The notes under the pieces are model-generated. The model was not told the origin of the DNA and did no database searches. It was given only the letters and a program-made list of their open reading frames with translations. This document shows, piece by piece, positions 1-7,723 of a stretch of 11,291 bases of DNA. The stretch lies in the NCBI GenBank assembly GCA_043734785.1, contig JAYTEX010000283.1, positions 1 to 11,291 on the forward strand, given 5' to 3'. The position numbers were made by a program, and so were the translations under genes. This DNA comes from CAIKBL01 sp043734785 (GTDB lineage: Bacteria; Pseudomonadota; Gammaproteobacteria; Ga0077536). The number at the start of each line of letters is the position of its first letter. The stretch's first letter is position 1.

Positions 1-7
1 CACGCGC

Positions 8-145
8 TCAGGCGTCGGAAATACGCACGCCGCGGGTGGCAACACGATGATTCCCGCCTACCGAAAATCCCGCTTGGCGCGTTGCCATCCCTTCATTGCA
101 AACGATGCTGAACATCTGCGAGAAGATGCGTTGTTCGAGAGGCAT
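8..145 (-). CDS. Possible 45-residue small ORF, unknown
   Basis: An ATG at 145-143 opens a 45-codon frame ending with TGA at 8-10. It lies in the same reading frame as the upstream lactonase-like gene, 27 bp after its TGA; the frame is open between the two stops. The product starts MPLEQRIFSQMF and ends GVRISDA, and I recognise no family. The only purine-rich match, GGAG, lies about 18 nt before the ATG, too far for a normal ribosome binding site. It may be a chance frame, a decayed C-terminal extension of the neighbour, or a small translationally coupled gene. Nothing else is visible in the first 172 bases. Confidence 0.2.
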   Translation of the reverse strand: MPLEQRIFSQMFSIVCNEGMATRQAGFSVGGNHRVATRGVRISDA

Positions 146-172
146 CTCGCCGAGCTGAGTAATCTCCGTCGT

Positions 173-1273
173 TCAATGCCTGCTTGGCAGATGATAACCG
201 TTCTTGGCCAGTTTGATTTTGTACAGGCTATGACCGGAGGTGACGTATAAGACATTCAGTTCTTCACCGCGGCCAAAGCCAACATTGGTCGGAAGTTCTT
301 TGCCGGTTGAAATGAATGCGATTTCCTTGCCCTGCGGGTTGTACACCGCGATCCCTGGCCGATTTTCGGCCCGCACTGCTGCATACAGGTTTCCATCGAC
401 GTCTGCGGCGAGGCCATCTGGACCGCTAAAGGGATGATAATCGACGAGCGTTCGCCGCTTCGATACTGAACCATCCGGGGCGAGATCGTAGGCCTGGAGC
501 AAGTGATGACCTTGAACGGGGGGCGTTTCATCCTTCCTGACACGCAAAAAATCGAACCAGCCGTTGTCGTTTGAAACCACATAAAGCGTTTTCTGATCGG
601 GAGATACCAAGACGCCATTGGCTTTTCCGCCATCGATTAGGACTCGCGTGACCGTGGCGTCGGGGTCCAGCCGATAAACCGCATATCCGGGCTGGTAGAT
701 AGGCTCGTGACCGATATAGCGCGGGTCGGAAAAATAAATCCGGCCCGCTTCATCGATCGTGATGTCATTGGGCGCGTTATAAGGCTGGCCCTCGTAACGG
801 CCGGTCAGAATGTAGCTTCTACCCGTGTGCATATCCGTTTTGATCAGCATGCGGCCTCCAAAGTCGGCGCCAAGGGCCGCGATCATATTGCCGTCCTGAT
901 CAAATTTAAGGCCATTGGACATGCCGGACGGACTGCGCCATACGGTGGTGTCTCCAGTTCTGGGATCGAACCTGAAGAGATTGCCGGCCTGCGGAAATTT
1001 ACCGGAAGGGTCCTTGCACAGCGACGTAAAAGTCACATCGGAGAAATAGAGAAAACCATCAAGCCCGGCCGCCACGCCTTCGGTGATGACGCAGCCGCCG
1101 TCGAACAGCCGCATGAGTTTTGCGCCGGCTGAGAGAATGCTGGCTTCGCCCGTGGGTGGCGGAAATCCCGCGCCCTCTCCCTCGAATAACTTCGCACTCG
1201 AGGCCGCAGTCGCCGCGCCTAAGCCGAGCAGAAATGCACCGGCGCGAAGTAATCGCCGCGTAGATATCTTCAT
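173..1273 (-). CDS. Exported SMP-30/gluconolactonase/LRE-like protein
   Basis: A 366-residue six-bladed beta-propeller protein of the SMP-30/gluconolactonase family. Known members are metal-dependent lactonases that open sugar or other lactones. The N-terminus (residues 1-27) has a twin-arginine-like start, STRRLLRAG, then a hydrophobic stretch ending in AASSA, so export to the periplasm, possibly by Tat, is likely. The expected metal ligands can be placed at E65 (ITEG), N169 (APND), N219 (KANG) and D286 (SGPDG). The repeated pattern of D-x-x-G-N/R-hydrophobic-Y turns is typical of the propeller. The ATG has GGGAG 7 nt upstream. It lies 62 bp downstream of the alcohol dehydrogenase on the same strand, probably co-transcribed. 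A role as lactonase for a product of the nearby oxidation enzymes is inference; family members also act on unrelated esters or have no known activity. Confidence 0.85.
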   Translation of the reverse strand: MKISTRRLLRAGAFLLGLGAATAASSAKLFEGEGAGFPPPTGEASILSAGAKLMRLFDGGCVITEGVAAGLDGFLYFSDVTFTSLCKDPSGKFPQAGNLFRFDPRTGDTTVWRSPSGMSNGLKFDQDGNMIAALGADFGGRMLIKTDMHTGRSYILTGRYEGQPYNAPNDITIDEAGRIYFSDPRYIGHEPIYQPGYAVYRLDPDATVTRVLIDGGKANGVLVSPDQKTLYVVSNDNGWFDFLRVRKDETPPVQGHHLLQAYDLAPDGSVSKRRTLVDYHPFSGPDGLAADVDGNLYAAVRAENRPGIAVYNPQGKEIAFISTGKELPTNVGFGRGEELNVLYVTSGHSLYKIKLAKNGYHLPSRH

Positions 1274-1335
1274 TGAGGTTCTCCCATTAAAGCGTGGGAT
1301 TCACACCGCGTTCGCTTGGCATTGCTTTCTGGCGG

Positions 1336-2409
1336 TCAAGGCGTGATGGCGACTTTGAACACACCGTCACGCTGGTTGGAGAAGAGGTCATAGGCCGCTT
1401 CGATGTCGTCCAGCTTAAAGCGGTGCGTGACCATCGCGCCGAGGTCCACTCGGCCCGATTCAATCACTGCCATAAGCCGGCGCATCCTTTCCTTGCCGCC
1501 CGGACAGAGCGTGGTCACGATCGTGTGGTTGCCGAGACCTGCTGCGAAGGCACCGAGCGGGATGCTGAGGTCGGACGAATAGACGCCAAGGCTCGACAAC
1601 GTGCCGCCAGGTCTGAGCACACGCAGGCAGGCCTCGAATGTCGACTGGGTGCCGAGTGCCTCGATGGCGACATCAACGCCACGTCCATCGGTGAGCCGTA
1701 GGATTTCTTCGACAGGATCGGTGCGGCTGAAGTCGATGACATGATCGGCGCCGAGCCGCCGCGCCATATCGAGCCGTTCGGGCAGTTTATCGATGGCGAT
1801 GATCTTCGAGGCGCCCAAGAGCTTTGCGCCGGCCGTGGCGCACAGCCCAATTGGCCCCTGCGCGAAGACCGCGACCATGTCGCCTATCTTGATGCCACCG
1901 CGCTCCGCGCCGCTGAACCCGGTCGACATGATATCCGGACACATCAAGACCTGCTCGTCGGTGAGGCTGTCGGGGACCGCTGCTAGATTTCCGATCGCGT
2001 CGGGAACAAGCACATACTCAGCTTGGCACCCATCGATCGTGTTTCCGAACTTCCAGCCGCCTATCGCTTTCCAGCCGTGGCGGGTGCCCGGTCCGTCTTG
2101 CGAGGATTGACCGCACTGACAGGCATTGCTGTAGCTGCTTGGCGTGATAGCGCCTGCGATGACCCGTTGCCCCTCGCTGAAACCTTTAACGGCAGAGCCG
2201 AGCTTCTCGATGATGCCGACAGGCTCGTGGCCAATCGTCAGGCCCTTCTCAACCGGATACTCACCCTTCAGGATGTGGACGTCCGTGCCGCAGATGGTGG
2301 TGGTGGTGATTCGAATAAGCGCGTCCAGCGGCCCGACATCAGGAATCGGCTTTTCATCCAGCACGATCCTGCCGGGTTCGACGAAGATGGCTGCTTTCAT
2401 TTTTGGCAT
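1336..2409 (-). CDS. Zinc-dependent medium-chain alcohol dehydrogenase
   Basis: A 357-residue MDR-superfamily dehydrogenase that should oxidise a (probably secondary) alcohol to a ketone or aldehyde with NAD(P)+. Catalytic zinc ligands are visible as C40 (ICGTD), H61-E62 (GHE) and D159 (CPDIMSTG). The last motif resembles the NADP-dependent isopropanol dehydrogenases of Clostridium and Thermoanaerobacter, as does the later LCPGG. The cofactor fold has the turn GPIGL (residues 185-189) and D207 at the end of the second strand, which suggests NAD rather than NADP. The four-cysteine structural zinc lobe of horse-liver-type enzymes is absent; only a CQC remains near residue 97. I chose the ATG at 2409 because AAGGA lies 7 nt upstream. 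The longer frame to 2547 would run through the promoter and palindrome. It is the first gene of a likely two-gene operon with the lactonase-like gene. Confidence 0.9.
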   Translation of the reverse strand: MPKMKAAIFVEPGRIVLDEKPIPDVGPLDALIRITTTTICGTDVHILKGEYPVEKGLTIGHEPVGIIEKLGSAVKGFSEGQRVIAGAITPSSYSNACQCGQSSQDGPGTRHGWKAIGGWKFGNTIDGCQAEYVLVPDAIGNLAAVPDSLTDEQVLMCPDIMSTGFSGAERGGIKIGDMVAVFAQGPIGLCATAGAKLLGASKIIAIDKLPERLDMARRLGADHVIDFSRTDPVEEILRLTDGRGVDVAIEALGTQSTFEACLRVLRPGGTLSSLGVYSSDLSIPLGAFAAGLGNHTIVTTLCPGGKERMRRLMAVIESGRVDLGAMVTHRFKLDDIEAAYDLFSNQRDGVFKVAITP

Positions 2410-2474
2410 TTTTTGATCCTTAAATTTCGAAGCGGTCCGCCTTAGCTGATGACTCAACTCGCCAGCGGTTCGGC

Positions 2475-2501
2475 GGTGCATCGGTTGCGGGCCGATGCAC
2501 C
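2475..2501. promoter_or_regulatory. Perfect 10-bp inverted repeat, candidate operator
   Basis: Arms GGTGCATCGG (2475-2484) and CCGATGCACC (2492-2501) are exact reverse complements around a 7-nt centre. The repeat sits 66-92 nt upstream of the dehydrogenase ATG and abuts the TACAAT box, so it would cover the transcription start. No run of T follows on either strand, which argues against an intrinsic terminator. A dimeric repressor site is the simplest reading; as RNA it would also form a stable hairpin at the 5' end of the leader. The regulator is not in the window. Confidence 0.6.
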
Positions 2502-2507
2502 ATTGTA
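2502..2507 (-). promoter_or_regulatory. Candidate -10 box TACAAT for the dehydrogenase operon
   Basis: On the minus strand TACAAT matches the sigma-70 -10 consensus at five of six positions. It would start transcription near 2495, giving a leader of about 85 nt. No good -35 is visible 16-18 bp upstream (the hexamer there is about CGGTAC), so the promoter may be weak or activator-dependent. Confidence 0.4.
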
Positions 2508-2793
2508 GCCCTCGCGCGACAGCAGTACCGGAGATTTTCAGGATCATTTAGCGCGATTGAGTGCATCTCTGCCCTAGTCATTAACCGAAGGGTGATGCAA
2601 AGTGGTTTGCTGTGATCCGAACGAAAATCGAGCCCGCCGCTACAGATCGCTTCCGCGAATGCGGTGTGATGCCCAAGATCCCTGGCCGATCATTGCTTGT
2701 CAGGCCGGCCTCGCTGGTAGCGATGTTGTTACTGGCGATGAACTTGAGACATCGACCCCGTCTGCTCGCGCGTGTTCGAGGCTGAAGTCGAGG
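2508..2793. other. Non-coding stretch between the promoter and the transposase remnant
   Basis: I see no convincing gene here. An open plus-strand frame from 2602 runs into the transposase tail, but its first 60 or so residues do not resemble any transposase segment I know. They may be diverged or rearranged mobile-element DNA. Confidence 0.5.
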
Positions 2794-2988
2794 CGGATCT
2801 TGAAGCGCGCATTCAAGATCGATATCGAAACTTGTGAACACTGCGGCGGCACGGTGAAGGTGATCGCGAGCATCGAAGATCCAGCCGTGATCAGACAGAT
2901 CCTCGAGCACCTTGAACGACGTTTAGAGATTGTCCTGCGTCCAATGACCAATATTACGGTAGAGTTAGATGCGAACATGCACTCTTAA
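2794..2988 (+). pseudogene. IS91-family transposase, C-terminal remnant
   Basis: The frame ending at TAA 2986-2988 encodes the segment RRILKRAFKIDIETCEHCGG, then VKVIASIEDPAVIRQILEHL. This resembles the conserved tail of IS91-type Y2 transposases, where an LKRVF-IDIE-C-x2-CGG zinc pair is followed by an IEDP-I-ILxHL helix. Only about 65 residues of a protein that normally has 300-500 are recognisable. The N-terminal HUH motif and catalytic tyrosines are missing from the window upstream, so this is a dead fragment. It ends 62 bp before the Baeyer-Villiger monooxygenase start and records an insertion or rearrangement at the left border of the plus-strand cluster. Confidence 0.65.
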
Positions 2989-3050
2989 CGCATGTCGCGA
3001 GTAAGCGATACGATTTTGCAACCACTATCCGCAATGACGGAGGAGCAGAG

Positions 3051-4718
3051 ATGTCCAGCACTGCAATGGCGCACGCTACCACGGCCCCCCAATCAGCCAC
3101 GTGCCTCGACGTCATCGTCATCGGCGCGGGATTCAGCGGCATGCACGCGCTGTACAGCCTGCGGGCGCACGGACTGAAAGTCCGCGTCTACGACGAAGGG
3201 CATCATGTGGGCGGCACGTGGAACTGGAATCGTTATCCCGGCGCGCGCGTCGACTTTCCCGTCGCGCCCTATTACTGCTACACGTTCAGCGATGAGCTCA
3301 TGAATGAATTCGACTGGCCTGAGCGACAGCCGGACCAGGCCACGGTGTTGAAGTACCTAAACTTCGTGGCCGACCGCATGGACTTGCGGCGCGACATTGA
3401 ACTCGGTACGCGTATCACCGGTGCAACTTACGACGAGGCCAGTCAGCGCTGGCGGGTGGATACCAGCACGGGAGCGCAGGTGGAAGCGCAGTTCCTGATT
3501 TGTGCGAGTGGCGCGTTGTCTGCGGCGAACTCACCGAACATCCCGGGCATCAAGACTTTTGCCGGCGACTGCTACCACACCGGGCGCTGGCCGCAAAACC
3601 CCAAGGTAGACTTCACCGGCAAGCGGGTTGCGGTGCTGGGGACGGGTTCGTCGGGAGTGCAGTCCATCCCGCTCATCGCGCGCGAGTGCAAGCACCTTAC
3701 CGTGCTGCAGCGAACGCCGCAATACACCGTGCCGGCCGGCAATCGGCCGGTCGATCCAGCGTTCGTCGCCAACGCCCGCGCCACCTGGCCTGATATCAAA
3801 CGGCGCATGCGCGTCACGCCATTCGGATCGCCCTTCATAGCGTCCACCATCCGGGCCATGGAACACACCCCGGAGCAGCGCCGCGAGGTCTACGAGCGCT
3901 TCTGGCAAGAGGGCGGTTTCAACATCGTAATCGACACTTACTGCGATCTGTTCACCGACAAGGCGGCCAACGACACCTTGAGTGAGTTCGTACGCGAGAA
4001 GATCCGCGGCATCGTGAACAATCCTGACACGGCGCAAAAACTGCTGCCGAACTACCTGTTGGGAACCAAGCGGCAGATACTGGATGATGGTTACTACGAT
4101 ACTTTCAACCGCGACAACGTAACGCTGGTGGATCTGCGCGAGGATCCGATCGTCGAGTTTTATCCCGGGGGCGTGCGCACGAAGACGGGTGACCATCGGC
4201 TGGACACGCTGGTGCTGGCAACCGGCTTCGATGCCATCACGGGCTCGTTGCAGCGACTCAATCCGCGTGGCCGCGGCGGTGTGACCTTGAACGAGCGCTG
4301 GAAGTCCCGCTTCAATTCCTACCTTGGCATCACAATCCCGGGTTTCCCCAATCTTTTCATGGTCCATGGCCCCGAGTCCCCGGGTGTGCTCTTCAATATG
4401 CCGCTAGGCGCCGAGATGGAGAACGATTGGATCCGCGACTGCATCCTCCATGTGCGCGCACAGGGCCAGGGTGCGGTAGAGCCGGCGCCGGGCGTGGACA
4501 TAGCGTGGGGCGAGGAGGTTGCAGCCCATGCGCACCAGACGCTATTCGAGCAAACCGAATCCTGGTACACGGGCGCCAACATCGCGGGCAAGCACCGGCA
4601 GTTCGCAGTCCACGTAGCCGGGCCGCAGTATTTCGCCAAGCTCGGGGAGGTGGCCGCGCAGGGGTATCCCGGCTTCGTGTTCGAGCCGGCGTTCATGGCG
4701 AAGATCGCCGGAGCATGA
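3051..4718 (+). CDS. Type I Baeyer-Villiger monooxygenase (FAD, NADPH)
   Basis: A 555-residue flavoprotein of the cyclohexanone/phenylacetone monooxygenase class, which inserts one oxygen of O2 next to a ketone carbonyl to give an ester or lactone. The FAD-binding GAGFSG is at residues 25-30 and the NADPH-binding GTGSSG at 197-202. The type I fingerprint FxGxxxHxxxWP is intact at F170-P181 (FAGDCYHTGRWP). Further family marks are WNRYPGARVD (59-68), TKR at 339-341 with R341 in the place of the phenylacetone monooxygenase active-site arginine, ATGFDAITG (390-398) and SWYTGANIAGK (504-514). Length is normal and the frame is intact. GGAGGAG lies 5 nt before the ATG. The IS91 remnant is just upstream, and a 469-bp gap separates it from the next gene. 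The natural ketone cannot be deduced. Simple flavin N- or S-monooxygenases are less likely because the fingerprint is complete. Confidence 0.93.
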   Translation: MSSTAMAHATTAPQSATCLDVIVIGAGFSGMHALYSLRAHGLKVRVYDEGHHVGGTWNWNRYPGARVDFPVAPYYCYTFSDELMNEFDWPERQPDQATVLKYLNFVADRMDLRRDIELGTRITGATYDEASQRWRVDTSTGAQVEAQFLICASGALSAANSPNIPGIKTFAGDCYHTGRWPQNPKVDFTGKRVAVLGTGSSGVQSIPLIARECKHLTVLQRTPQYTVPAGNRPVDPAFVANARATWPDIKRRMRVTPFGSPFIASTIRAMEHTPEQRREVYERFWQEGGFNIVIDTYCDLFTDKAANDTLSEFVREKIRGIVNNPDTAQKLLPNYLLGTKRQILDDGYYDTFNRDNVTLVDLREDPIVEFYPGGVRTKTGDHRLDTLVLATGFDAITGSLQRLNPRGRGGVTLNERWKSRFNSYLGITIPGFPNLFMVHGPESPGVLFNMPLGAEMENDWIRDCILHVRAQGQGAVEPAPGVDIAWGEEVAAHAHQTLFEQTESWYTGANIAGKHRQFAVHVAGPQYFAKLGEVAAQGYPGFVFEPAFMAKIAGA

Positions 4719-5187
4719 CGATTCCGCAGACCATAGCGGCGTGGCAGAGCGACGGGCCGCGGTCGGCATAATACCCGGGGAGCGTATTGAAAATGCGCGA
4801 GGCGCACATCGTGCCCCTATCGAAAGATGAGCGAATGCGGCACCTTCAACAGTCATGAAGCGATTGGCCGCTCACTCCTCCGGCGCACACAGATCCAGCG
4901 TAGAAAGAAGCCACGCGTAATGCTGCTGCGCACCTTAATCAATCCTGCCGAGGTTGTCCGGATGCGGGTTCTGCGACGCTCGATTCCGCGGGAAAGAACG
5001 CTTATCCTTCTGATTCAAGTAACGCTCGATGTCAATGGCGATCCGGTTCTTAACTCTGACGGGCGCTAACGCCGAATAGCGCTGCTGCTCAGCCCTCGCG
5101 AACGCGATGACGAGAGGCTGACCAGATCTTCTGCACCGAGCATCGGAGAGGCCTGCGCAGAAGATGGATACCAAGAGAGGGTGATTG
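4719..5187. other. 469-bp gap with inverted repeats, no recognised gene
   Basis: Frames on both strands here are short and resemble no family I know. Two inverted repeats are visible: GCGCTA/TAGCGC at 5063-5068 and 5077-5082, and a stronger one at 5126-5165 listed separately. The length suggests that the serine hydrolase has its own promoter or that a gene was lost here. I could not identify clear -35/-10 boxes. Confidence 0.4.
5126..5165. promoter_or_regulatory. 9-bp inverted repeat in the leader of the serine hydrolase gene
   Basis: ATCTTCTGC (5126-5134) and GCAGAAGAT (5157-5165) are exact reverse complements separated by 22 bp. Beyond a 2-nt bulge the pairing can extend by CC/GG. The right arm ends 8 bp before the ribosome binding site AGAGAGG (5174-5180). 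It could be an operator with widely spaced half-sites or a leader hairpin affecting translation. Confidence 0.4.
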
Positions 5188-6348
5188 ATGGCAGTAGTCG
5201 CATCATTAAGACCAGAGGTTAATAGCCTGTTTCAACAGGCTATTGAAACTGCGATCCGAGAGCGAGGCGAGGTTGGTCTGCAAGTCGCGGTCTATCACCA
5301 TGGCGAGCTTGTCGTGGATGCCTGGGGCGGGATTGCAGATGAGACCACTGGGCGCAAAGTCGATGGCGACACCCTGTTCCCGGTCTTCTCCCTCGTCAAG
5401 GCGGTCACGGCTACGGCGCTGCATATCCAGGCGGAGCGCGGACTAATCGAATATGACCAGCCCATCGCCCGCTACTGGCCTGAGTTCGCGGCGCAGGGAA
5501 AAGAGCGAGCAACGGTACGAGATGCATTGAGCCACCGGCTGGGTATTCCACAAATGCCAGACGGTGTCACGCCGGAACTGATGAGTGACTATGACTGGAT
5601 GGTTGACCAGTTGGCGCGGATGAAGCCACGCTTCGAGCCTGGAACCGACAACGGTTACATGTGTTACACGTTCGGGTGGGTGATCGCGGAATGCGTCCGA
5701 CGCACCGATCCGCAACACCGGCCGTTTGGTGCCTTCGTGCAAGAAGAAATCTGTGTCCCGCTCGGAATTACGGATCTGTGGATCGGCATCCCTGACCAAG
5801 TGGAACCGCGCGTGGCGAGGCTAAAAAATTCTGTCCCGCGGCCATTGCCACCTGATCTACCGATTTTCGCTGCGATCCCACCGCAGGTCGCGACAGTCGA
5901 AGAAGTATTTGGGCGTGCTGACGTGCGGCGCTCGTGTCATCCGGGTGCGAACGGGATCATGAACGCGCGTAGCGCGGCGCGGATATTCGCCATGCTCGCT
6001 AATGGCGGGGAACTCGATGGCGTTCGCTTACTGTCGCCCGCGCGTGTGCGCACCTTCAGCGTCCCTCGCCCAAATACTGAACGTTCGGACACCATTCTTG
6101 GCTTTCCGGTGCGGATTGGGACCGCCGGGTATTGGTTGGGGGGAGAAGTCAGCGCCGAGTACCCGTACCGTCTCGTGGGTCGTAATCCCCGCACGCTGCA
6201 TCATCCCGGTGCGGGTGGCTCGATTGGCTGGGCAGACCCGGATGCGCGCCTCGCGGTCGCGATCTGTCACAACCGGATGACCCATGCCCCGAGCGAAGCA
6301 TTCGCGCCCATCCGTGACGCGGTGGAGCAAGTATTTGGAGTCACGTGA
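5188..6348 (+). CDS. Beta-lactamase-fold serine hydrolase (family VIII esterase-like)
   Basis: A 386-residue protein of the class C beta-lactamase/penicillin-binding-protein-like hydrolase family, many members of which are carboxylesterases (family VIII, EstB-like). The nucleophile motif SxxK is S68-L-V-K71. The catalytic tyrosine is probably Y157 in GYMCYTFGW. A late glycine-rich HHPGAGGSIGW (338-347), followed by ADP and a CHNRM segment, replaces the KTG box, as in esterase members. No signal peptide is visible, so it is probably cytoplasmic, unlike true beta-lactamases. I chose the ATG at 5188, with AGAGAGG 7 nt upstream, rather than the TTG one codon earlier. It follows the Baeyer-Villiger monooxygenase and could hydrolyse the ester or lactone that enzyme makes; this is inferred from context only. 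An amidase or D-amino-peptidase activity remains possible. Confidence 0.85.
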   Translation: MAVVASLRPEVNSLFQQAIETAIRERGEVGLQVAVYHHGELVVDAWGGIADETTGRKVDGDTLFPVFSLVKAVTATALHIQAERGLIEYDQPIARYWPEFAAQGKERATVRDALSHRLGIPQMPDGVTPELMSDYDWMVDQLARMKPRFEPGTDNGYMCYTFGWVIAECVRRTDPQHRPFGAFVQEEICVPLGITDLWIGIPDQVEPRVARLKNSVPRPLPPDLPIFAAIPPQVATVEEVFGRADVRRSCHPGANGIMNARSAARIFAMLANGGELDGVRLLSPARVRTFSVPRPNTERSDTILGFPVRIGTAGYWLGGEVSAEYPYRLVGRNPRTLHHPGAGGSIGWADPDARLAVAICHNRMTHAPSEAFAPIRDAVEQVFGVT

Positions 6349-6418
6349 GACATCCCCTGCTGCGTACAGTGTGAAACAGCTGGTGAACCAAGCAATGACA
6401 TGAAAGTGGGAGGCCGTT

Positions 6419-6835
6419 ATGGCACTTCAAGTACAGGGCGGTTGTAGATGTAGACTCGTGCGCTATGAGTGCATAGCCGACCCAATCGCAGTGACGCTCT
6501 GCTACTGTCGCGATTGCCAGAGTTCATCAGGAGGCTCGTGCGGGAACTACGTGATTATGCCTGCTTCAGCAGTGACAGTGACGGGCCAAACAACGGGTTA
6601 TAGCGTGCAGGCCGAAAGTGAGCGATCCGTGCGTCGGGAGTTTTGTGGTGTGTGCGGGTCACCGCTGTTCGCCCAGACCCCTCGCCTGCTCGCGATCACC
6701 GTTGCGAGCTTTGATGATCCGGGTCCATTCAAGCCGACGATGGCCATCTGGCTCGATAGCGCACAGCCCTGGGTCTTGATCCCCGACAACATAGCGCGCT
6801 TTCCCAGAAATCCACCCCTGTCCGCTGGAGCATAG
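6419..6835 (+). CDS. GFA/CENP-V domain zinc protein, copy 1
   Basis: A 138-residue protein consisting of one GFA domain, the fold named after Paracoccus glutathione-dependent formaldehyde-activating enzyme. The family zinc cysteines are all present: C9 and C11 (GGCRC), C28, C30 and C33 (CYCRDC), C76 and C79 (CGVC). Gfa itself promotes formation of S-hydroxymethylglutathione, but most family members have no proven activity, so the name should not be taken as function. GGGAGG lies 5 nt before the ATG. The gene starts 70 bp after the serine hydrolase and ends about 40 bp before the CmcJ/NvfI-like gene, consistent with co-transcription. It is about half identical by eye to the second GFA gene at 7935, with the same length and the same C-terminal run IWLDSAQPW...PDN...NPP. 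Confidence 0.88.
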   Translation: MALQVQGGCRCRLVRYECIADPIAVTLCYCRDCQSSSGGSCGNYVIMPASAVTVTGQTTGYSVQAESERSVRREFCGVCGSPLFAQTPRLLAITVASFDDPGPFKPTMAIWLDSAQPWVLIPDNIARFPRNPPLSAGA

Positions 6836-6878
6836 CAAGGCCTCATGCATCACCGCGGACGATTCAGAAGGAATGACG

Positions 6879-7712
6879 ATGAAAAATGATGTTCATGCGG
6901 AACAAGACGATGCCAGCGGGAACGTGAGTTCGTCCATCAGTTACATGACCACGATGGCACAAAAGCCGGCGCGCTACCTCTGCACCCCTCCGCCGGGCGT
7001 TCCCGAGTTGAATTGGCAGCTCGCACCAGAATCGGTACAGATACACAACGGCCGTCCTCTGCTGACTTTGTTGTCATTAGAGAAGCAAGGCTTTACGTTG
7101 CGGCGAGTCGACACTGCGGTAACGGACTTTTACGACGACACACAGGTCACGGAGACCTATTATCCAGAAGTGGAGAGTCTCGTCAGAGACTTGACAGGGG
7201 CGCAGAAAGTGCTGGTCTTCGACTACAACCTCCGGATCAGTTCGAAGGGAGATCGCGACACGACCAGGGCGTTTCCTCCCGCTCGATTCGCGCACGCCGA
7301 CTACACGCAGAAGTCGGCTCCGCAGCGAGTGCGAGACTTGCTGTCCGAGGGTGAGGCCCAGGAGCGACTTCTGCAGCGGTATGTCTTCATCAATGTCTGG
7401 CGGCCGATCAAAGGGCCGGTTGAGAATGACGCGCTTTCCCTTTGCGACGCGCAAACCGTGGCCCCAAACGATCTGGTGGCCACTGATTTAATCTATGCTG
7501 ATCGGACGGGTGAATTTTACAACGTCACGTTCAACCCGAACCACCGCTGGTATTATTTTCGTCATTTGGAGGCTAGTGAAGTCCTCGTGTTTAAGAATTT
7601 CGATTCGCACGACAAAAGGGTCGTTCCACACACTGCCTTTCGCGATCCGACGGCGTCGCCTACTGCGCCACCGCGTGAAAGTATCGAAGTGCGCACGATC
7701 GCGTTCTTATGA
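6879..7712 (+). CDS. CmcJ/NvfI-family oxidoreductase, putative Fe(II)/2-oxoglutarate enzyme
   Basis: A 277-residue protein of the CmcJ/NvfI family. The family includes CmcJ of cephamycin 7-alpha-methoxylation, the fungal endoperoxidase NvfI, AsaB-like proteins and gibberellin GA4 desaturase. Characterised fungal members are non-heme iron, 2-oxoglutarate-dependent oxygenases. Family landmarks are FDYNLR (114-119), AHADYT (138-143) with H139-x-D141 as probable iron ligands, NVWRPIKGPV (172-181), LCDAQTV (188-194), NPNHRWYYF (219-227) and VPHTAFRDP (249-257). The distal iron histidine is H222 or H251. An ATG also occurs at 6873, but AAGGA (6868-6872) touches it with no spacing and stands 6 nt from the ATG at 6879, so I chose the latter. 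No signal peptide is visible. It lies between the two GFA genes on the same strand. The substrate is unknown; hydroxylation, desaturation or a peroxide reaction are all possible. Confidence 0.8.
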   Translation: MKNDVHAEQDDASGNVSSSISYMTTMAQKPARYLCTPPPGVPELNWQLAPESVQIHNGRPLLTLLSLEKQGFTLRRVDTAVTDFYDDTQVTETYYPEVESLVRDLTGAQKVLVFDYNLRISSKGDRDTTRAFPPARFAHADYTQKSAPQRVRDLLSEGEAQERLLQRYVFINVWRPIKGPVENDALSLCDAQTVAPNDLVATDLIYADRTGEFYNVTFNPNHRWYYFRHLEASEVLVFKNFDSHDKRVVPHTAFRDPTASPTAPPRESIEVRTIAFL

Positions 7713-7723
7713 ATCGATACACC

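Noticed and set aside
2410..2547. A longer alcohol dehydrogenase starting at 2547
   Set aside because: The extra 46 residues are not typical of the family, and the stretch contains the -10 box and the palindrome. AAGGA correctly spaced before 2409 supports the shorter form.
3531..4367. 278-codon open frame on the minus strand inside the Baeyer-Villiger monooxygenase
   Set aside because: It is antisense to a gene with all family motifs, resembles no family, and long antisense frames are common in GC-rich genes.
4827..5069. 80-codon plus-strand frame in the gap before the serine hydrolase
   Set aside because: The product is unrecognisable, and no well-spaced ribosome binding site was seen before its ATG. 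A comparable frame runs on the other strand, so chance is the best explanation.
6873..6878. ATG at 6873 as start of the CmcJ/NvfI-like gene
   Set aside because: The ribosome binding site AAGGA touches this ATG directly. Spacing is right only for the ATG at 6879.
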